A stretch of 64,000 nucleotides of DNA, from positions 1 to 64,000 of the forward strand of contig NZ_LR217716.1 in assembly GCF_900698935.1 (NCBI RefSeq). The letters are read 5' to 3'. The stretch is from Erwinia_E haradaeae_D (lineage in GTDB: Bacteria > Pseudomonadota > Gammaproteobacteria > Enterobacterales > Enterobacteriaceae). Shown here piece by piece: positions 45,156 to 57,546 of this stretch. Under the pieces are notes generated by a model. The model was not told the DNA's origin and ran no database searches. It saw only the letters and a program-made list of their open reading frames with translations. The translations under genes and the position numbers were made by a program. The number at the start of each line of letters is the position of its first letter. Within the stretch, counting starts at the first letter, position 1.

Positions 45156-46025
45156 GAGTGATATTAAATACTCTTAATAGCCCCAGAGTTATATAAAAAA
45201 TGTTAATGTTGTATATTTTATAGAGAGATACTTTATAAAGAGACACTGTCTATTAAAACATACCTAGATAAATAATTTCATTGTATGAATTGCATTTTTT
45301 ATATTTTATTTCTATAAAAATCTATATATATTGTCGCATAATATCGTGAGTAAGCAAACTAATCCTATCTTGTATTTTATCAAATCAATATATCACAAAC
45401 ATAAAACAGTAACTATACTATATAATATGCTATATCTATGATTATGCAAATATTATTGAATTAGTATACCAAACTTTAACGAATAAGGCCTATAATGATA
45501 GTATCTTCTACACATAAAATAGTATGACTGCATATCAGTAGCACCAAACAAAAATGATCTTAGTTTATGTTATATACTATGCAGAGATAGTGCAGGAATA
45601 GATCTCAAACAATATACTCATCTCTTCTAACGTATGATGCATACCATGTATTGATAGAGCGTATCTGCAGTATACTATTAAGATTTAATAATTCACTTAC
45701 ATTTAAGTGTTAATAGTGAACTCATTTAATTGGTTTTGTAACCATATACCATGCATAATCTCGTTATACCTATGCTTTTTAAACTAAACTTCTTGTTCCT
45801 GTTTGACCGTTCTGTTTACAAATGGCACTTGTCTAAGCAATTAAATTTTTACATGTAATCTGTCTATGATATATTTGCAATCATATGTACAGTGATGAAC
45901 GGTGTAATTAGATTTTCTATCATTCCATAAACTTATATAATTTGCAGTTAAAAAATAAAAGTAAAATAGATGACTAAAGTTTCTTTCAAAGCACATCATT
46001 TTTAATATCACTGTTTCCACTTATC
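45156..46025. other. thiD-thiH spacer, unit 3
   Basis: No gene. 45,420-46,020 is homologous to 6,990-7,620. It must contain a thiD promoter if thiD is not read through from thiH. Confidence 0.45.
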
Positions 46026-47153
46026 TTATAAAGAACGTCCAAGATATGCATCCCAATCTTTCCACACAGGCTGTAATCCTGCTAGTTGCAGCACTTGAGC
46101 CACCTCTTGTGAAGAACGGTTATCATATGGCATGAATTGCTCTAATTCTATTGATTCATGAGAATAACCTCCTGGTTGAGTTTTGGAGCCTGCACTAATA
46201 CTATTAACGACAATAGGTACTACGTGGTCACGAAAATACGGTGATTCTCGAGTTGATAAGGAAATTTCTACCTCTGGGGCTAAGAGTCGGAAAGCACACA
46301 TAACTTGCAGAAGCTGTGCTTCATCTATTATAGATGAAGGTGTTACTCCACCACCTACACACGGACGTAAGCGGGGAAAAGATAATGCATAACGACTTTT
46401 CCAAAAATTTTGACGCAAATAAAGTAAATGCTGAGCAAGTATATAGCAATCTGTACGCCAATTATCTGACAATCCGAGTAGTATACCTAATCCAATTTTA
46501 TCTATCCCAGAACGAGCAAGCCGATCAGGGGTTTCTAATCGCCATAAAAAGTTTTGTTTTTGACCAGCAAGGTGATGGCGGCTATAGCTTCGAGCATGAT
46601 ACGTCTCCTGATATATTAACACACCGTCCAGACCATGCTCTTTTAATTCAGCGTATTCTTTTTGCAACATTGGCTGTACTTCCATCATCAAAGAGCTACA
46701 ATATGTGCGCACTAATGGCACATAGCGCCGGAAATACTCCATACCAACTTTAGTTTGGTGTTCGCCGGTTACCAGTAATAGATGGCGAATACCTTTAGCT
46801 CTAATTGCCTCACATTCTTGAATAATTTCTCTCTGCTCAAGGATTTTTCTACGTATACGATTACTCATTGAGAAACCACAATATGTGCAGTCATTAGAGC
46901 AAAAATTAGAGAGATATAGTGGTAAATAAAAATTAATAGTATTACCAAAACGTTGACGAGTAAGCACTTGAGCTTTTTGTGCCAAACACTCTAAATATTG
47001 CCCGCCTACTGGCGATAGCAGAGCCATCATCTCCTGCAGGCCGGTTTTTTCCATTATTAGCGCTTTTTCAACATCCTGTTTAGTTTTATTAGAGATCGAT
47101 ACGCTAATACTATCCCAGTGTATTTGTTCCCACTGATCAGCAAAAGTCTTCAT
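46026..47153 (-). CDS. thiH: 2-iminoacetate synthase ThiH
   Basis: Radical-SAM tyrosine lyase supplying dehydroglycine for the thiazole ring. The 375 residues match E. coli ThiH (377). The cluster motif is CSNDCTYCGFSM (CxxxCxxC) near residue 85, followed by NRIRRKILE, HLLLVTGEHQTKVGMEYFRRY, QETYHARSYSRHHL, KIGLGILLGLSDNWRTD, SFPRLRPC, STRESPYFRDH, KTQPGGYSHES and the C-terminal LQPVWKDWDAYLGRSL. Its ATG overlaps the thiG stop by four bases and has AGGAGG upstream, so it is translationally coupled to thiG. Unit 1 carries the dead copy. Confidence 0.97.
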   Translation of the reverse strand: MKTFADQWEQIHWDSISVSISNKTKQDVEKALIMEKTGLQEMMALLSPVGGQYLECLAQKAQVLTRQRFGNTINFYLPLYLSNFCSNDCTYCGFSMSNRIRRKILEQREIIQECEAIRAKGIRHLLLVTGEHQTKVGMEYFRRYVPLVRTYCSSLMMEVQPMLQKEYAELKEHGLDGVLIYQETYHARSYSRHHLAGQKQNFLWRLETPDRLARSGIDKIGLGILLGLSDNWRTDCYILAQHLLYLRQNFWKSRYALSFPRLRPCVGGGVTPSSIIDEAQLLQVMCAFRLLAPEVEISLSTRESPYFRDHVVPIVVNSISAGSKTQPGGYSHESIELEQFMPYDNRSSQEVAQVLQLAGLQPVWKDWDAYLGRSL

Positions 47154-47941
47154 TGGACCTCCTCAGATATCGATTGAGAAGATAAAAAATTCGTCAGCGG
47201 ACTAGTAGGGGTTGCTTGTAGGGAAGGCGATTTTAGTCCTGCCTGTCTAGCTATCTCACCTGCCTCTAGCGCTATCCGAAAAGCGTTTGCCATTGCAATG
47301 GGATCTCGTGCAACAGCAATGGCAGTATTCACAAGAACAGCATCTGCTCCTATTTCTAAGGCTTCTAATGCCTGACTTGGTGCACCAATACCAGCATCGA
47401 TTATCACTGGGACTTGTGCTTGTTCAATAATGATGTTTAAGAAATCACGGGTTTTAAGCCCCTGCTTTGAGCCTATGGGAGATCCTAAAGGCATTACTGC
47501 TGCACAACCTACTTCTGTTAGACGCTGGCATAAAACAGGGTCGGCACTACAATAAGGTAAGACTATAAACCCCTCTTTTACAAGTTGTTCCGCGGCTTTT
47601 AGTGTCTCTATTGAGTCAGGCAATAAATACTGCATATCTGGGTGAATTTCAAGTTTTATCCAATTTGTCTGTAATGCCTCTCGTGCAATTTTTGCTGCAA
47701 ATAGAGCTTCTTCAGCAGTTTTAACACCGGAGGTATTCGGAAGTAGTCGGACTCCAGCTCTACGGAGTCCGACTAATAATGCGTCATCACTATCGTCATG
47801 AAGATCAACTCGGCGCATCGCTAATGTGACTAATTCGCTTCCGGAGACAGCAAGAGCTTGTAACATTAAGTCTGTGCTAGCAAATTTACCAGTACCAGTA
47901 AACAATCGTGACCGAAACTGGGTGTTAGCAATAGTAAACAT
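47150..47941 (-). CDS. thiG: Thiazole synthase ThiG
   Basis: Forms the thiazole phosphate ring from DXP, dehydroglycine and ThiS thiocarboxylate. The 263 residues match E. coli ThiG (256): LFTGTGKFAS, VTLAMRRVDL, LLPNTSGVKTAEEA, the Schiff-base lysine in TNWIKLEIHPD (about Lys98), VLPYCSADPVLC, AVMPLGSPIGS, IIDAGIGAPSQALEALEIGADAVLVNTAIA. GGAGG lies seven bases before the start, inside the thiS end; thiS stops three bases upstream. It is part of the compact thiF-thiS-thiG-thiH operon. Confidence 0.97.
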   Translation of the reverse strand: MFTIANTQFRSRLFTGTGKFASTDLMLQALAVSGSELVTLAMRRVDLHDDSDDALLVGLRRAGVRLLPNTSGVKTAEEALFAAKIAREALQTNWIKLEIHPDMQYLLPDSIETLKAAEQLVKEGFIVLPYCSADPVLCQRLTEVGCAAVMPLGSPIGSKQGLKTRDFLNIIIEQAQVPVIIDAGIGAPSQALEALEIGADAVLVNTAIAVARDPIAMANAFRIALEAGEIARQAGLKSPSLQATPTSPLTNFLSSQSISEEVQ

Positions 47942-47944
47942 TAT

Positions 47945-48151
47945 TTAACCTCCAGCGATAGCTTGAAATAAAAGAATATTATCACCATCCTTCACCTGAT
48001 AGTCTTTCCAGTTTTGTCGTGGAATAATAGTATGATTAAGTGCAAGCGCGGTACCTAAAACAACGTCGTAACATTGTTGAGAAAGAAAAGAATCTATAGT
48101 AAGTGAATGAGGAATCTCTACTTGAAGATCATTAAAAGTAATTTTAATCAT
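47945..48151 (-). CDS. thiS: Sulfur carrier protein ThiS
   Basis: Ubiquitin-like protein whose C-terminal Gly-Gly is adenylated by ThiF and thiocarboxylated to give sulfur to ThiG. I start it at the ATG with AAGG six bases upstream (68 residues; E. coli 66). A GTG nine bases earlier lies within thiF. It ends in DGDNILLFQAIAGG, the required di-glycine tail. The start overlaps the thiF stop by eight bases, giving coupled, near-equal synthesis. Confidence 0.95.
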   Translation of the reverse strand: MIKITFNDLQVEIPHSLTIDSFLSQQCYDVVLGTALALNHTIIPRQNWKDYQVKDGDNILLFQAIAGG

Positions 48152-48947
48152 ATAAGTCACCTTTGGTGATATCGGGAAGGGAAGAACATTTTTTGTGCTC
48201 TACATATTTAGCGCATATCGTACAGTGCTGATTTCGGCTAAGTGTTAGTGTTTGCCACTGTAGTGATATTCCATCAAATAGACGCAGTTTCCCAGTAGAA
48301 GATGTCGATATTTTACATATAGTTTTAATAGCCTCCAGTGCCTGTAGGCTACCCATTACTCCTACTAATGGCCCTAATATTCCAGAATTACGACAATTAC
48401 GCTGAACCTCATTAGTAAAAGGAAAAAGACACGCGTAACAACCGTGTTTCCAAGGGGGTTCAATAAGAAATATTTGACCACAAAAACCCACTGCACTAGC
48501 GCTGATTAGGGGTTTGCTATATCGAATACAGGCCGCATTAATGCTGTGTCTAGTAACCATATTGTCACTGCAATCTAAAACGACGTCCGCATCGCAAACT
48601 TGTTCATCTAGGCAACCCCCCTCTAGTCTATAAGATAACGAGATATAGCGTACATGGGGATTTAGTGTAGACAAGTGACATTTTGCTATCTCTGCTTTCA
48701 GTTGGCCGATTTCATTAGTTTGGTAGAGGATTTGACGCTGCAGATTCGTAATATGCAAGCGATCATCATCTGCTAGAATCAGCGTGCCTACTCCAGCTGC
48801 TGCTAGATAGAGCGCGGCTGGTGAACCTAAGCCTCCTAGACCACATAATAATACTGTAGCAGATTGTAGATTCTGTTGACCTCTAGCACCTATTTCATTT
48901 AATAGAAGCTGGCGGCTATAACGTAAAAAATCCTGATCATTCAGCAT
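48144..48947 (-). CDS. thiF: ThiS adenylyltransferase ThiF
   Basis: E1-like enzyme that adenylates the ThiS C-terminus. About 267 residues (E. coli 251): LRYSRQLLLNEIG, nucleotide loop CGLGGLGSPAALYLAAAGVG, DDDRLHITNLQRQILY, DVVLDCSDNMVTRHSIN, zinc cysteine pairs CYAC and CTIC, and the conserved QRNCRNSG cysteine that may form the ThiS link. The start is set at ATG-CTG-AAT, with GGAG five bases upstream; a longer frame opens 21 bases earlier at 48,968 but would put the GGAG inside the gene. It is first in the thiFSGH operon, separated from the dead thiC of unit 3 by 0.7 kb, so it needs its own promoter or distant read-through. Confidence 0.96.
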   Translation of the reverse strand: MLNDQDFLRYSRQLLLNEIGARGQQNLQSATVLLCGLGGLGSPAALYLAAAGVGTLILADDDRLHITNLQRQILYQTNEIGQLKAEIAKCHLSTLNPHVRYISLSYRLEGGCLDEQVCDADVVLDCSDNMVTRHSINAACIRYSKPLISASAVGFCGQIFLIEPPWKHGCYACLFPFTNEVQRNCRNSGILGPLVGVMGSLQALEAIKTICKISTSSTGKLRLFDGISLQWQTLTLSRNQHCTICAKYVEHKKCSSLPDITKGDLYD

Positions 48948-49662
48948 AGTTTCTCCAATTTTTGTCAAAAGTAGAGGTGTTCTTTTTTGTAGAGATGTAA
49001 ATTACTTTTTCTTAGTAAGTGTTGGTAATGTAATTAACTTCTCATTGGCGCTCCTAGCAGAGTGACGATTACTGAATAAGTAACTAGGTGATGCGTGATA
49101 GCGGTCGTCTCTTTTACGTAATTTAGAGTAAGATATGTTCCAAAAGTGGCTGTTATTAGAATGAAACCGTTTTTACGATAGTTGTTAGAGTTTTTTAGCC
49201 TTGGCGGATCAGATGGTATCGCCTAGACGGTGCAAGAAAGACACAACTCACGGTAGGGTAGGCAGAATTCCTAGTCAGCATCGCTATTGAGTTTTTGCTA
49301 TCATTATATAGATAGACCTAGAAATTAATTCATTAGTGGACAAGTGTTAATGCAGTGTACAATATATTATTACCCGGAAAAACTTATACCTATATTTTAA
49401 TAATAAATTAGTACATCACATAGCCTGTCACCCTAACAGATACTGTTTACCACATATTAATTATTGACAATTACAATAAATTAAGGAATGCAGTCCTCAG
49501 AGGCTCTGACAAGTATTTAGCCATTCTTATCAGGTCCTCTTTCTATAAACTATTATATATAAGTGCTATCTATTATAAAATATCACTAGAGGTACATACG
49601 ATTACATGTTTCTGCTATGCACAGAACTTTACCATCTTTATAGCAGTTTCACAATTATTTGA
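48948..49662. other. thiC-thiF spacer, unit 3
   Basis: Upstream region of the live thiFSGH operon. No gene and no recognisable TPP riboswitch. Homologous spacers sit in units 1 and 2. Confidence 0.45.
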
Positions 49663-51395
49663 CTCCTAAGATTGAGCGCTCTCTAATAGTTAGAGATTTA
49701 TTGAGAATTTTCTTACAGAATGAAATTCTGGCCTATGCCTATTAGAATAGTAATATATATTTTACCAAAATTCTTGCGATAGTGTCACACTTTGATCACT
49801 ACGCGAGGTAACCCTCTAGCACTGCACCTAAATGGATCCTCTAAGCGGATATAAAATCAAACAGCCTGTTTGAAACATGGATGACGAGAGGTGTGTACTC
49901 AAAGATGTTTTGTAGCTAGAGTAGTAGCGCTAGTGGAGGTCTTATCCATCTCATCAACTCCTTCTTAAGGTATTTTAATTCAATAGACTAGGGCATGTTC
50001 TCGAAGCTCAAACATGTTCGCAAAGTTATATAGTATCACATAGTATAACTGAACCAACTGATTAGTACGGTACTAACACAAAATAGAAAACGATCGCAAT
50101 CTGATGCAAGATAAATAGTTAAGGGTCTTCAAGTATAATGAAGGTGCTGCATGACAATTTTCAACTACGTAATTATAGTTCTCTAAATTATATGCAGGGA
50201 CATACTCAAGATCTCCATGACATCTTGCGCTCCACAGTTATTTTTAGTTAAGGGTCATGCGGTGTGTAATTCAGTGTATGATGCTTCATCATTAGCGTCT
50301 TATACTAAATCAGGATGATGGCTGTATGCTAATAATCATCCTACATAGCATATTAAGGCGCCAAGCTTGAAAATATTTTAAAAACACTCATTAGAGCAAT
50401 TTGCTTTTATGATGTATCAAACATCGCCTGGTGCTGAGAGACCACTTCATAAAGCGATGTTTTGGTTAAGCGCTAACTAATTATCAGAATATAAGCCAAA
50501 AGACTAACTATCGGTATTGGAGAGTCTACATATTGTTGTGCGTATTTCTAATAAGAGGATACAAACAACCTCTAACTTTAGTTGTTCTACTACACTATAT
50601 GATGTTTTCTAGTATGTGATAGATAGGAGTCGCGCCGATAGGGATGTAGCTGTTATGTATTAATAAATGCATAAGTCTGATGACTATCATACTTGGTAAG
50701 AAAATCTATCACAGTATCTGCTTCCTCTTTAGTGCGCATGCTAACTTTTCCCTTGTGCTGCCATAGAGGAAGTCAGTACAGAATATGCCATATGAGCATT
50801 GATCTTTTCTACAACATAGCATTGTATAATTACTGGTTCTCATTTTGAATGATTAATATCAGAAAGTATAATTACATGTCTGGAAGACACTTCTTATTAG
50901 ATGAATGTGAGAGTAATCATTTTAGTACATATAACATGACTAATGCATACGATAAGCTTATTACGTTTTAAAAGTCGATATTGCGTTACAAAGTTTATCT
51001 TCTTCTTTATATATTAATAAAGGCACTATTCATTACTATGAATAGAATTGCGAAATATATCACGGTATTGAGCATCCTATCAGTTATCCATGGATTATTC
51101 GCTAAGTCGATGCATCTACTTGCTGAGATTAATAACTATATATTGCTTTGTATACTAGCTAGATATGCTGTAAGACTACACTAATGTTTCTTTTCTTCAT
51201 AGATGGAATATTTTGGTTTTCAACTACTTAAAGTAAGGATGAGTTGTATGTCACGCATGTATGTCCGCACATATATAGATATCTTCCAGAAGGACCCCCC
51301 TAGAGTGTTGCAATGTGCTACTGGTTAATATATTTATAAGTGTTTATAACTATGTGTTGTTTTTACGGTGCAGAGTAGAACCGAGTAAAGATCAT
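49663..51395 (-). pseudogene. thiC: thiC remnant, unit 3
   Basis: Collinear with the intact thiC: ttagagatttattgag near 49,690, gtgctgcatgacaattttcaact at 50,149 in pieces, and the N-terminal part near 51,240-51,390. Heavily frameshifted. It would have been the first gene of the operon whose downstream thiFSGH is still alive. Confidence 0.85.
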
Positions 51396-52399
51396 AATAG
51401 GATTGGTGCTGAATAAACATCCAGTATTTTTTATTCAAAGTGAATGTAGTTATATATAATAGCCACCTCAAGTCTATTAACCACCATATGAGTGATTCTC
51501 TAATGTATGGCTTAGTCGTTCAGTGATGAACTAATGTTTTTGTCTTAATTGAACCAATGTCTATGTTCTAGAATGTGTTATGTTTTTAATTTATATATGA
51601 AGGAGACCCATAAGCATCTCGCATAATCTACGGCTAATGAAAGAACTATTTACATTAAAATAATCAGAATTTATGCAAGAAGATGGGAAATATGGTCTAA
51701 TATATCTCAGTTATGAATAAGATAATGGCGTGTATCTATTACAGTAGTGAGTATTTATTGAGTTTTTCTATTAAATATTAGCCAGCCTTCCTGGGAATTT
51801 TCAGTTTGTGGACTTTCTTTATCGATAGAGGGTGTAATTAAGAAGGGCCATTATAGAAAAAGCAAATACCTATACCATCATAGGAGTCATGCCATCTATG
51901 TGATGGTCAGTACAAAAACAACTAGATGGCGCATAAATATCATGGTAAAAGTAAACTTCTCTATCATGCAATTAATTTTTTTGCAATTTTGCTAGAAAAA
52001 CCTCAGAAGCTGTATCTTTAGATAGTGCTTGCACTAAATATACACAAAGCGATGCGCAATGATTAAGCATGCTTTTATAAAAAGAAAAGGTGTGAATAAT
52101 TCTCATTAATTATAGTAAAATAATTCTGTTATATTTCTATTTATTCTTTTTCATAAATCTGTTTCATAGTTTAAAGATAATAAAAATGCAAAAAGTGAAT
52201 CCAGCATAAAATATATATTTTTATTTTAAAATTAAGAAAAAATAAATCACCTTGATAAAGAAGAATCACAAATATTACTATGGAAAATATTTTCCTGATT
52301 GCTAAACAAAATATCTATTTTCTTAGAAAGATAGTAAAAAAATTATTGTTTCGTGATCTTTTTTAGTGAGATCGATGGAGTGTTATGACAATTTAATGC
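51396..52399. other. Spacer between thiC and repA remnants, unit 3
   Basis: 51,530-51,720 and 51,970-52,080 match unit 1 (13,130-13,320; 13,390-13,500). No gene, and no trace of the antisense-RNA module was found upstream of this repA remnant. Confidence 0.4.
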
Positions 52400-53335
52400 T
52401 TTAGATTAATATTCAAAAAGTTTTTTTGAATCCTAGAGTCAAAAAAGTCGTATTTTTTGTTATGTAAAGGACGAAATTATTTGAAATTTTTGGGTATCTT
52501 TTAAGGCTGGCTCACGGTGCAGTGCTCAAATATACAGATTAAAAATAGTGAGTGCATCCTATGGGTTGTCTAGCTCTATTGCTATGATTACACCATATGG
52601 TGCCTCTAACTGATAAATTATCGTGTAAGTATGACCAAAAAGATTATTGGAGCAAAAGATGCTCAGTAAATGATATGTGTCAACAGTATGATCAATGAGA
52701 AAGCGCATGCTTACTTCATGATAGAGAACTAAGAGTGACGATTGACCATTGAGTCCAATACGAACAGCAGATATATAATATATGATAGTTTCTATCGCAA
52801 TATATATAAACTAGCAAAATTACAATCAAAAACACATCACGATCACTGAGGTATCAATGAAGTGAATAGGTGCACCTGATACAATGCTCAAGCATCTAAA
52901 GAAATATAAGTATAGTAATATTTATCTATAAAAAAGCAGTGGTGATCCTGGGAAAGTTAGAAACTACAAGAGGAAACCATAGAAAAATTACTTTAATTGC
53001 AGCACGTTGTCGTGTCAAAATAGAGCATAGTCGCAGAGCTTGCTAACATCATACTTAACAATCAGCACGGAGCAAACAACACTGCTACGCTAGAAAGGTA
53101 GCAGGTCTGAATGAGAGATACAAATCAAGGGAACATCTTATAAGATATAGTTCAGCCCTGCCGCAAAGAAGAGTGGGGGAACTATGGAGTGTGCTGAGTT
53201 AAAAAAATTATTAAAAACAATACTACATAGTGCGTAAGCACGTAAGTGTTTTAGTCGGAAGAGGGTCGCTTAATACAGGCCTTTAAAAAATCTATAGGTA
53301 CGCGTTGTGTAATTTTTACACTTATCCTAAATTAA
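52400..53335 (+). pseudogene. repA: repA remnant, unit 3
   Basis: More decayed than the unit 2 copy but collinear with its second half: atcaatgaagtgaataggtgc at 52,852 (unit 2 ataaatgagcatctagatgc), the lysine/arginine-rich part near 52,930-53,120 (gcacgttgtcgt..caaaa.agagcat), and the C-terminal block near 53,210-53,330 (gcgtaagcacgtaagtgtt). The N-terminal limit is uncertain. Confidence 0.72.
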
Positions 53336-54259
53336 GCAATTACAATTGCCACATCTAAAATAGGGATATTCAGATTATTTTCCGTGAAAATTTTTCTACT
53401 TTTCTGTTGAATCAATCCATTGTTAAACTTATCTAAATATTAATTTAATTAGAAATAGGGAATCTAGAATCCTATTCAAACTTAATTTAACATTACTATA
53501 TATTTTATATGGACAAAGAGATAATTATTGCAAGAAGCGCGTGCGTAGATAACGCTCTATGTTAAATATAGAGTGTATCTTTAACATCTATTCACAAAAA
53601 ATATGATATGAGATACAATCTTTGATGTATAAGTCAAAAGACTAACATACTAAAAATACAAATTTCGACATCTTCTTTTTTTTTACATCAAAACAGTATA
53701 ATGTAGTAAAATACTTGATCGGTTCAGTGCATTCACATCATTAATTGAAAAATACACGTTGAATTAAAATTAAAAAATAGTGTAAATACGAATTAAGATA
53801 ACTAGTTAATATGAAAGAGATATAATCTTAGTCTTATTTATATTAAATATTTTAATGATCAATGTTATATTGGTGCTTCACTATTACTTTAAAATTAGGA
53901 TATATATGTAACAATCCGTAACATATTTGCATTATTATAAAAATATTTACATTTAATATTTATTAAATTACAGTATGTCATATATACATATTAATCATTA
54001 ATTAAATCATATTATCCATAATACTTTATTAGATATCTAAAACATATAAAAATAATCTATAATAATAGGGTTATAAAACATGGATAACTCATAAATTAAA
54101 ATTTATAAATAGAAGAACTGTGTGGTATGGTTATAAATATTAAACAAGAATCTTATGTTAAAATTGTTAATGTATTGTGCAATACATTATTTATTAAAAT
54201 AACCTTTTATAAAGTTGATCTAATATTTTTACGAAAAAACTTCTATATTTTTTGTAAAA
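53336..54259. other. repA-thiE spacer, unit 3
   Basis: Very AT-rich, no gene. An IncFII-type origin would be expected downstream of repA, but no DnaA box or other origin mark is convincing. Confidence 0.4.
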
Positions 54260-54890
54260 AGTAAAGTAACGCGACACAAATCTTTTACAAAGGTAAGAGT
54301 GCTTACCACTATATATTCCCTCCTTAAAAACAGACTCATACTTTATCGACTTGACTAGGAGTCATACCACCGATTGCCATCGTAGGTATATTGGTTAACC
54401 TGCTTGCTATATAGCTTTAATTTCTTCCATCCCTGCAGCTAAGAAGTCATCTTCTTAATTTTTAATCTTAATCGCAATCGCAGTACAACATATGTATTAT
54501 ACAGAAATATTAGAAGAATTCCAATTTAACGCACACAATAATTGTTATTCAATGTGATGAGAAGATGACCCCTAGACGCAAAAACCAACAGGTCAGATAA
54601 GATCGGGATTAGCTTTATGCATATCCTCTGCCCTAGAGGACACCATAATCTTTATAACGAATAGCTAATTGTCAATAGTCATTAATAAATATTCTAGCTT
54701 TATAATTTATACCTAAGCACAGAACAGATTTGATATCTGAGGCTATTTGTTCTTTTAATGTACCTTTAAACACCGCTCAATGGTAGTTATTCCATAATAT
54801 GGCATCCTTTTTAACTAAAAAAAGGAATAGACTATAGGATATCAAAACATTGATGCGGGACTGATGCAGATTTATGCTTAAATTTCATTT
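54260..54890 (-). pseudogene. thiE: thiE remnant, unit 3
   Basis: Collinear with thiE at 14,017: accgattgccatcgtaggtat at 54,369, taacgaatagctaattg.caatagtcattaataaata at 54,655 in pieces, and the start aaatttcatttttgctcct at 54,880. Stops and indels throughout. Confidence 0.88.
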
Positions 54891-56599
54891 TTGCTCCTAT
54901 AGCAAAAAATTTTATAAAAATATATTTTTGATATGAAAATATAAAATCAGGTTTGTTATATAAAAAGGAACTGTTGACAAAAACGATATTTTGTATGTTG
55001 TTATGCAATCATAATAAAAAATCTTTAACTCTTCATTGAAGATATTGTGGCATCTTGAGAAAATAGAATTTTATTCTGATTATTGATGATAATGTGAATC
55101 ACTATATAAAAATAGCTTGATATTAAAACGATATATAAACATGAAGAAAGAAATAATTATGCTATAATAGCATATTAATAATGCTATGTCATTTATGGAT
55201 TCATGTATTTATTTTTTAGAATCGAAGAAATATTAAATAACAAAGAACACTATTAGTTACTATAACAATATATTTATTATTTCAGGATAAAATTATATGT
55301 AAAGATTAAATAATGTTAGCGCTTACAATTTAACATTATATGTTAACATTATATGATCAATATCATTGATATATAAAAACTATAAATAAAAATAATATGT
55401 ATGCGTGTTTCATACATAATAATTATACTGTTACATAAAGTATTTTTATGAAATTATTATGTTTTTATTTATACATTTGTTTGTATACATGATAATTTAA
55501 TGAGTATTTAAAATCAGTAATATACTACATGCATCCAATTTAAGATTCACTTAAAAATAAAATTGAGTGATCAATAATGATTGATGTAGTGTTGATATTA
55601 AAAACATTGATATTCTAAAAATGTAGAATTAACTTCTACAATTTAAATGTATTATTATATATTTCTTAGTGAAATACGTAAGATGGATACTAACACTAAT
55701 AAAAAATTAATATAGCGTTTATTAGAATTCATATTTATCAGTTAGTGTAGTAGTAATTAGCACTAATAGTGTAAACATATAAAAATATTATAGTATTAGA
55801 GATCATTGTGCTTTCTTTTTTAAAATATTAATATTAAGTTTTAATAATAATTAAAATATCCATATTTCTCTCTGATATCTTATTAAAATATATATAAGTG
55901 TTTAATTGTATAAATTTATATTTAATAGTGTGAAGTCTGCAGAATTATTTTCTAGTTGTAGCTAACAACAGCTTTCTATCTGAAAGCATGCGCTCATATA
56001 AAATATGATGTAATCTTTATGGCTCATTGTATATCGATTGTTTTTCAATATCGATATAACATATGTTAACTGACATTCGATAATCTATTGAACCGAATAT
56101 TTTTATTTTTGATATATTTATGTTATATTTTATTCTATAATTATTGCATTCTCTCAGCTCTGAGGTGATTATGACTAAATTTTAAAATATTTTGCGTCGA
56201 TATTATTCTTAGAGAGGTACAATTCATTTAAAAATATATTAAAGAGTGTTAATAAACTCTATCGCGTTATTTTAAGAAAAAAGTGATTGATGTTTAATGT
56301 AATAAATTCTTAAATACCAACATTAATATTCTGTTTATCTTTAATTAGACGGAAGGTATTATAAATATGTATAGCAAAAGTTTATGTTCAGTAAAAGTTA
56401 TTATGGCATATATGACTACTTCAAGTTTAAAAATTACTCATTAATTTATAACAGTTATAACCTTTATATATATCAATACCAGAATTAACGAAAACGTATC
56501 ACATTAAAACATGATGAAAATCATGAATGATGAAGTGATACAGAAAATAATAACTGCTGAAAAAATCACCTCACTTCTTACTTAAGTTTAATACCTTTA
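54891..56599. other. thiE-nuc spacer, unit 3
   Basis: About 1.7 kb of AT-rich DNA without a gene; the counterpart in unit 1 is 14,665-15,859. Confidence 0.4.
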
Positions 56600-57060
56600 A
56601 ACATCAATTTAAAATTAATACGAATAAAACTAAACTTTTCCATAGTTTTACTATGTTTTATATTTTGATAGTAATCTCTCTATTGCCGCTACTCATCCGT
56701 ACTAGTATAGAGAAGAGAATTAAGCAGATTTGCGCCATGCAGAAGGGGCCAAGTAGATTGTTTGATTAGCAATTTTCGGAAGCAAGAAAGTCATATTGAT
56801 ATCGCTGCGTATTCGTTTACTAGTAAATTTCTTGCATGAGTTTTACTTAACGGCACCAAATAGATATGTCAATGTACGTTTAGAAGCTGAGAAGCACTCC
56901 AAGAGCCATTCAGTATACTGCAGCAGCTGATTTTATCTAATCATTGAGAGTCCAGATAAAATTAAATAAAATATACGATTATGCTTTCACAGAACAAAAC
57001 TTATAGTGTTATGTTTAGTGCTCACACACCACTTTAACATTTTATAAAAATAATAGTAGA
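56600..57060 (+). pseudogene. nuc: nuc remnant, unit 3
   Basis: Matches nuc near 56,690-56,960: tactagtatagag..ga.a, ttgatatcgctgcgtattcgtttactagtaaa in pieces, and gcagcagct.attttatctaatcat. The HKD region (56,970-57,050) is destroyed. Confidence 0.8.
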
Positions 57061-57546
57061 GAACCGACTGGTGATTATAGTAAATACAGAATAAATCGTA
57101 TTTTTAAATCTGCGAGGCTAAGTTGGAATCCTAGAATGAGAAAATAAGACTTAAGCTTCAGTATGACTAAGAAGAGATGTATTTTACACAATTCATTTAA
57201 TCATAATAGTTGATCAATATATTGATATCAGTGTTGTATAACACGTAACCAAGTAAATAACTTAATCTGAGCATAATGTGCTATGGTATTATAGATTAGA
57301 AATCGTCTTTAACATAACTCACTTCACTTCTTGTATATTATGATGATTGTAGAGTTTCTCCTGCTCTGTAAGATTTGATCTAATTGTTATTAAAGATTAA
57401 TTTTACGAATCTATAACAGTTACAACATGCATATCCATAAAATTATCTGCGTTAATATTGATAGGAATATTTTATGATATATTAAATGAATTGCGTTAGT
57501 TTCTTTATTTTAATCTCAATGAGATTGCATAATTTTCTAAATAATT
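57061..57546. other. nuc-ibp spacer, unit 3
   Basis: Shorter than in unit 1 (0.5 kb against 1.9 kb). The last 300 bases align with 18,010-18,320. No gene. Confidence 0.45.

Noticed and set aside
46334..46753. 139-codon plus-strand frame
   Set aside because: It is the antisense of thiH, which shows full-length family conservation.
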